Positions 6,598 to 7,475 of a DNA stretch of 7,475 nt are shown here, piece by piece. This DNA is from Acidimicrobiales bacterium (lineage in GTDB: Bacteria > Actinomycetota > Acidimicrobiia > Acidimicrobiales > SZUA-35): positions 1 to 7,475 of the forward strand of contig JAHECQ010000194.1 in NCBI GenBank assembly GCA_024641625.1, read 5' to 3'. Made by a program: the position numbers and the translations under genes. Each line of letters opens with the position of its first letter. Position 1 is the first letter of the stretch. The notes beneath the pieces are model-generated. The model saw only the letters and a list, made by a program, of their open reading frames with translations. It searched no databases and was not told the origin of the DNA.

Positions 6598-7108
6598 CCG
6601 CCGGCGCCGGGGGCCGATAGAAGGCCGCAAGCTGACCGATTCCGCCGGCGACGCCCAAGACGAGGGCGATCGCCAGGCCTACGAACCCGTTCAACGACTC
6701 GTCGAGTCCGATGCCGGCATCGATCGACCAGTCGCCCGGGCCGAGTCCGGCAATGACCGCGGCCATCAACGCCACCATGAAGGTGTATTCCCAACCGCTC
6801 TTCACGATGAAGAACCCCGCCTTGCGGTGACTGGTGTACCCCGCGACGAGCATCACACCCACCACGCCTGCGGCGGCAAACGACGTGAGCACCCCGAGAG
6901 CGAGCATGATGCCGGTACCCATCTCGGTCAACGAGGCCAGCTGGGCATGCACCCGCCCCGGCTTCATGCCCATGCTGTCGAACCAAGCAGCGGTGCCGTC
7001 GATGCCCCCCTTGCGTTTGGCCCAGCCATGAGCAGCGAAGACGAGTCCGAAGATGACCCGGAAGGCCAGCAGGACGAAACTGAACTCGGTGGCGGTGAGA
7101 TCGGCCAT
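6593..7108 (-). CDS. DoxX family integral membrane protein
   Basis: 171 residues with four hydrophobic segments at about 8-27, 64-90, 106-123 and 141-163, the four-helix layout of the DoxX family. The conserved HG-x-x-K pattern after helix 1 is present (HGWAK, 27-31), followed by a G-rich turn and an amphipathic stretch (AWFDSMGMKPG, 41-51). The Ala/Pro tail ends at tandem TGA codons inside the downstream repeat. DoxX proteins are small inner-membrane proteins. Named members are linked to thiosulfate-quinone oxidation or to oxidative-stress systems, but most, including this one, have no assigned function. The ATG at 7108 is supported by a GAGG Shine-Dalgarno site 9 bases upstream. The frame stays open further upstream only because it runs through the FAH gene in the wrong frame. 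The gene is 5 bases after the FAH stop, so the two are co-transcribed and probably translationally coupled. No charged redox motif or cysteine is visible. Confidence 0.85.
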   Translation of the reverse strand: MADLTATEFSFVLLAFRVIFGLVFAAHGWAKRKGGIDGTAAWFDSMGMKPGRVHAQLASLTEMGTGIMLALGVLTSFAAAGVVGVMLVAGYTSHRKAGFFIVKSGWEYTFMVALMAAVIAGLGPGDWSIDAGIGLDESLNGFVGLAIALVLGVAGGIGQLAAFYRPPAPAA

Positions 7109-7113
7109 CGGGC

Positions 7114-7475
7114 TCAGACCTCGTCGACGAAACGGTTTTCGAGGGCGCCGATGCCTTCGATCTCGATGCGACAGACGTCGCCGTCCTTCAGGAACTTCGG
7201 CGGATCGAAGTACGCAGCCACGCCGGAGCAGGTACCGGTGGCGATGACGTCGCCCACCTCGAGGGTGCACACCGTACTGAGGGTCTCGATCTGGGCCCAG
7301 CAGTCGAACACCATCTTGTCGGTGGTGGTGCTCTGGCGTAGCTCGTCGTTGACGAACGTCTGGAGCGTCAGGCCGTGGGGGTCGGGCAACTCGTCGGTGG
7401 TGACCAACCACGGGCCGATCGGGCCATGACCGTCCCACGACTTGCCCAGCGTCATGGTCTGCGCCCGACGCTGCC
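7114..7475 (-). CDS. Fumarylacetoacetate hydrolase (FAH) family protein, C-terminal part (cut by right edge)
   Basis: The frame is open to the window edge and holds about the last 120 residues. Before the internal Met at 7455 the frame reads QRRAQT, continuing into TLGKSWDGHGPIGPWLVT, a core FAH-family segment, so this Met is internal and the true start is outside the window. Further family features: VNDELRQ-x-x-T-T (35-45 counted from that Met), ETLSTVCTLEVGDVIATGT (57-75), and IEIEGIGALENRF near the C-terminus, the usual closing 'IEIEGIG-x-L-x-N'. The family cleaves C-C bonds or hydrates/decarboxylates acylpyruvate and related oxo acids with a divalent metal; the metal-binding Glu/Asp residues mostly lie in the missing half. 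The common TGTP-x-GV loop reads TGTCSGV here. It precedes DoxX by 5 bases in the same operon. A substrate cannot be assigned. Confidence 0.88.
   Translation of the reverse strand, partial: QRRAQTMTLGKSWDGHGPIGPWLVTTDELPDPHGLTLQTFVNDELRQSTTTDKMVFDCWAQIETLSTVCTLEVGDVIATGTCSGVAAYFDPPKFLKDGDVCRIEIEGIGALENRFVDEV
7118..7122 (-). promoter_or_regulatory. Ribosome binding site of the DoxX gene
   Basis: GAGGT on the minus strand with a 9-base spacer to the ATG at 7108. It lies inside the last codons of the FAH gene and sets the DoxX start well inside the longer open frame. Confidence 0.6.

Noticed and set aside
6410..7429. A 339-codon plus-strand frame running from the end of the aminotransferase across the DoxX and FAH genes
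   Set aside because: It overlaps three supported genes, and its translation has no family resemblance.
7109..7438. An N-terminal extension of the DoxX frame to give a 281-residue protein
   Set aside because: The extension reads the FAH gene in another frame and is Arg-rich. The ATG at 7108 has a good ribosome site and begins directly before helix 1 of DoxX.

Overview
The window reads as ordinary high-GC bacterial chromosome, most likely an actinobacterium and possibly of the Acidimicrobiia type. This is inferred from GC-rich third positions, a luciferase-like oxidoreductase of the kind that often uses cofactor F420, a GTG start, and a -10 box placed for a leaderless mRNA. No RNA gene, insertion sequence, phage gene or CRISPR array was seen.

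Layout from left to right. (1) Bases 1-57, minus strand: the first 19 codons of a probable alpha/beta hydrolase that runs off the left edge. (2) Bases 58-333: a 276-base stretch with no convincing gene. (3) Bases 334-1194, minus: a luciferase-like (LLM class) oxidoreductase. (4) Bases 1204-5175, minus: a 1323-residue natural fusion of hydantoinase/oxoprolinase subunits A and B. It lies 9 bases upstream of the oxidoreductase and probably shares its mRNA. (5) Bases 5176-5205: a 30-base divergent promoter region. (6) Bases 5206-6522, plus: a class III PLP aminotransferase of the glutamate-1-semialdehyde/beta-amino-acid type. (7) Bases 6523-6592: a convergent spacer holding three tandem 13-base repeats, the last of which is altered so that it forms a hairpin with its neighbour. 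(8) Bases 6593-7108, minus: a DoxX-family membrane protein. (9) Bases 7114-7475, minus: the C-terminal part of a fumarylacetoacetate hydrolase (FAH) family enzyme, which is cut by the right edge and translated just ahead of DoxX.

How they may work together (inference): the fused HyuA-HyuB protein should use ATP to open a lactam, cyclic imide or hydantoin-type ring, or to activate or carboxylate a carbonyl substrate. Ring opening of a lactam gives an amino acid, and the divergent aminotransferase would then convert its amino group to a carbonyl. The oxidoreductase could act before ring opening or on the product. This resembles the logic of known lactam catabolism, where an ATP-dependent HyuA/HyuB-type lactamase is followed by a class III transaminase, but the particular gene set here does not match a pathway I can name. 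The FAH-DoxX pair may be a separate unit. The substrate cannot be read from the sequence.
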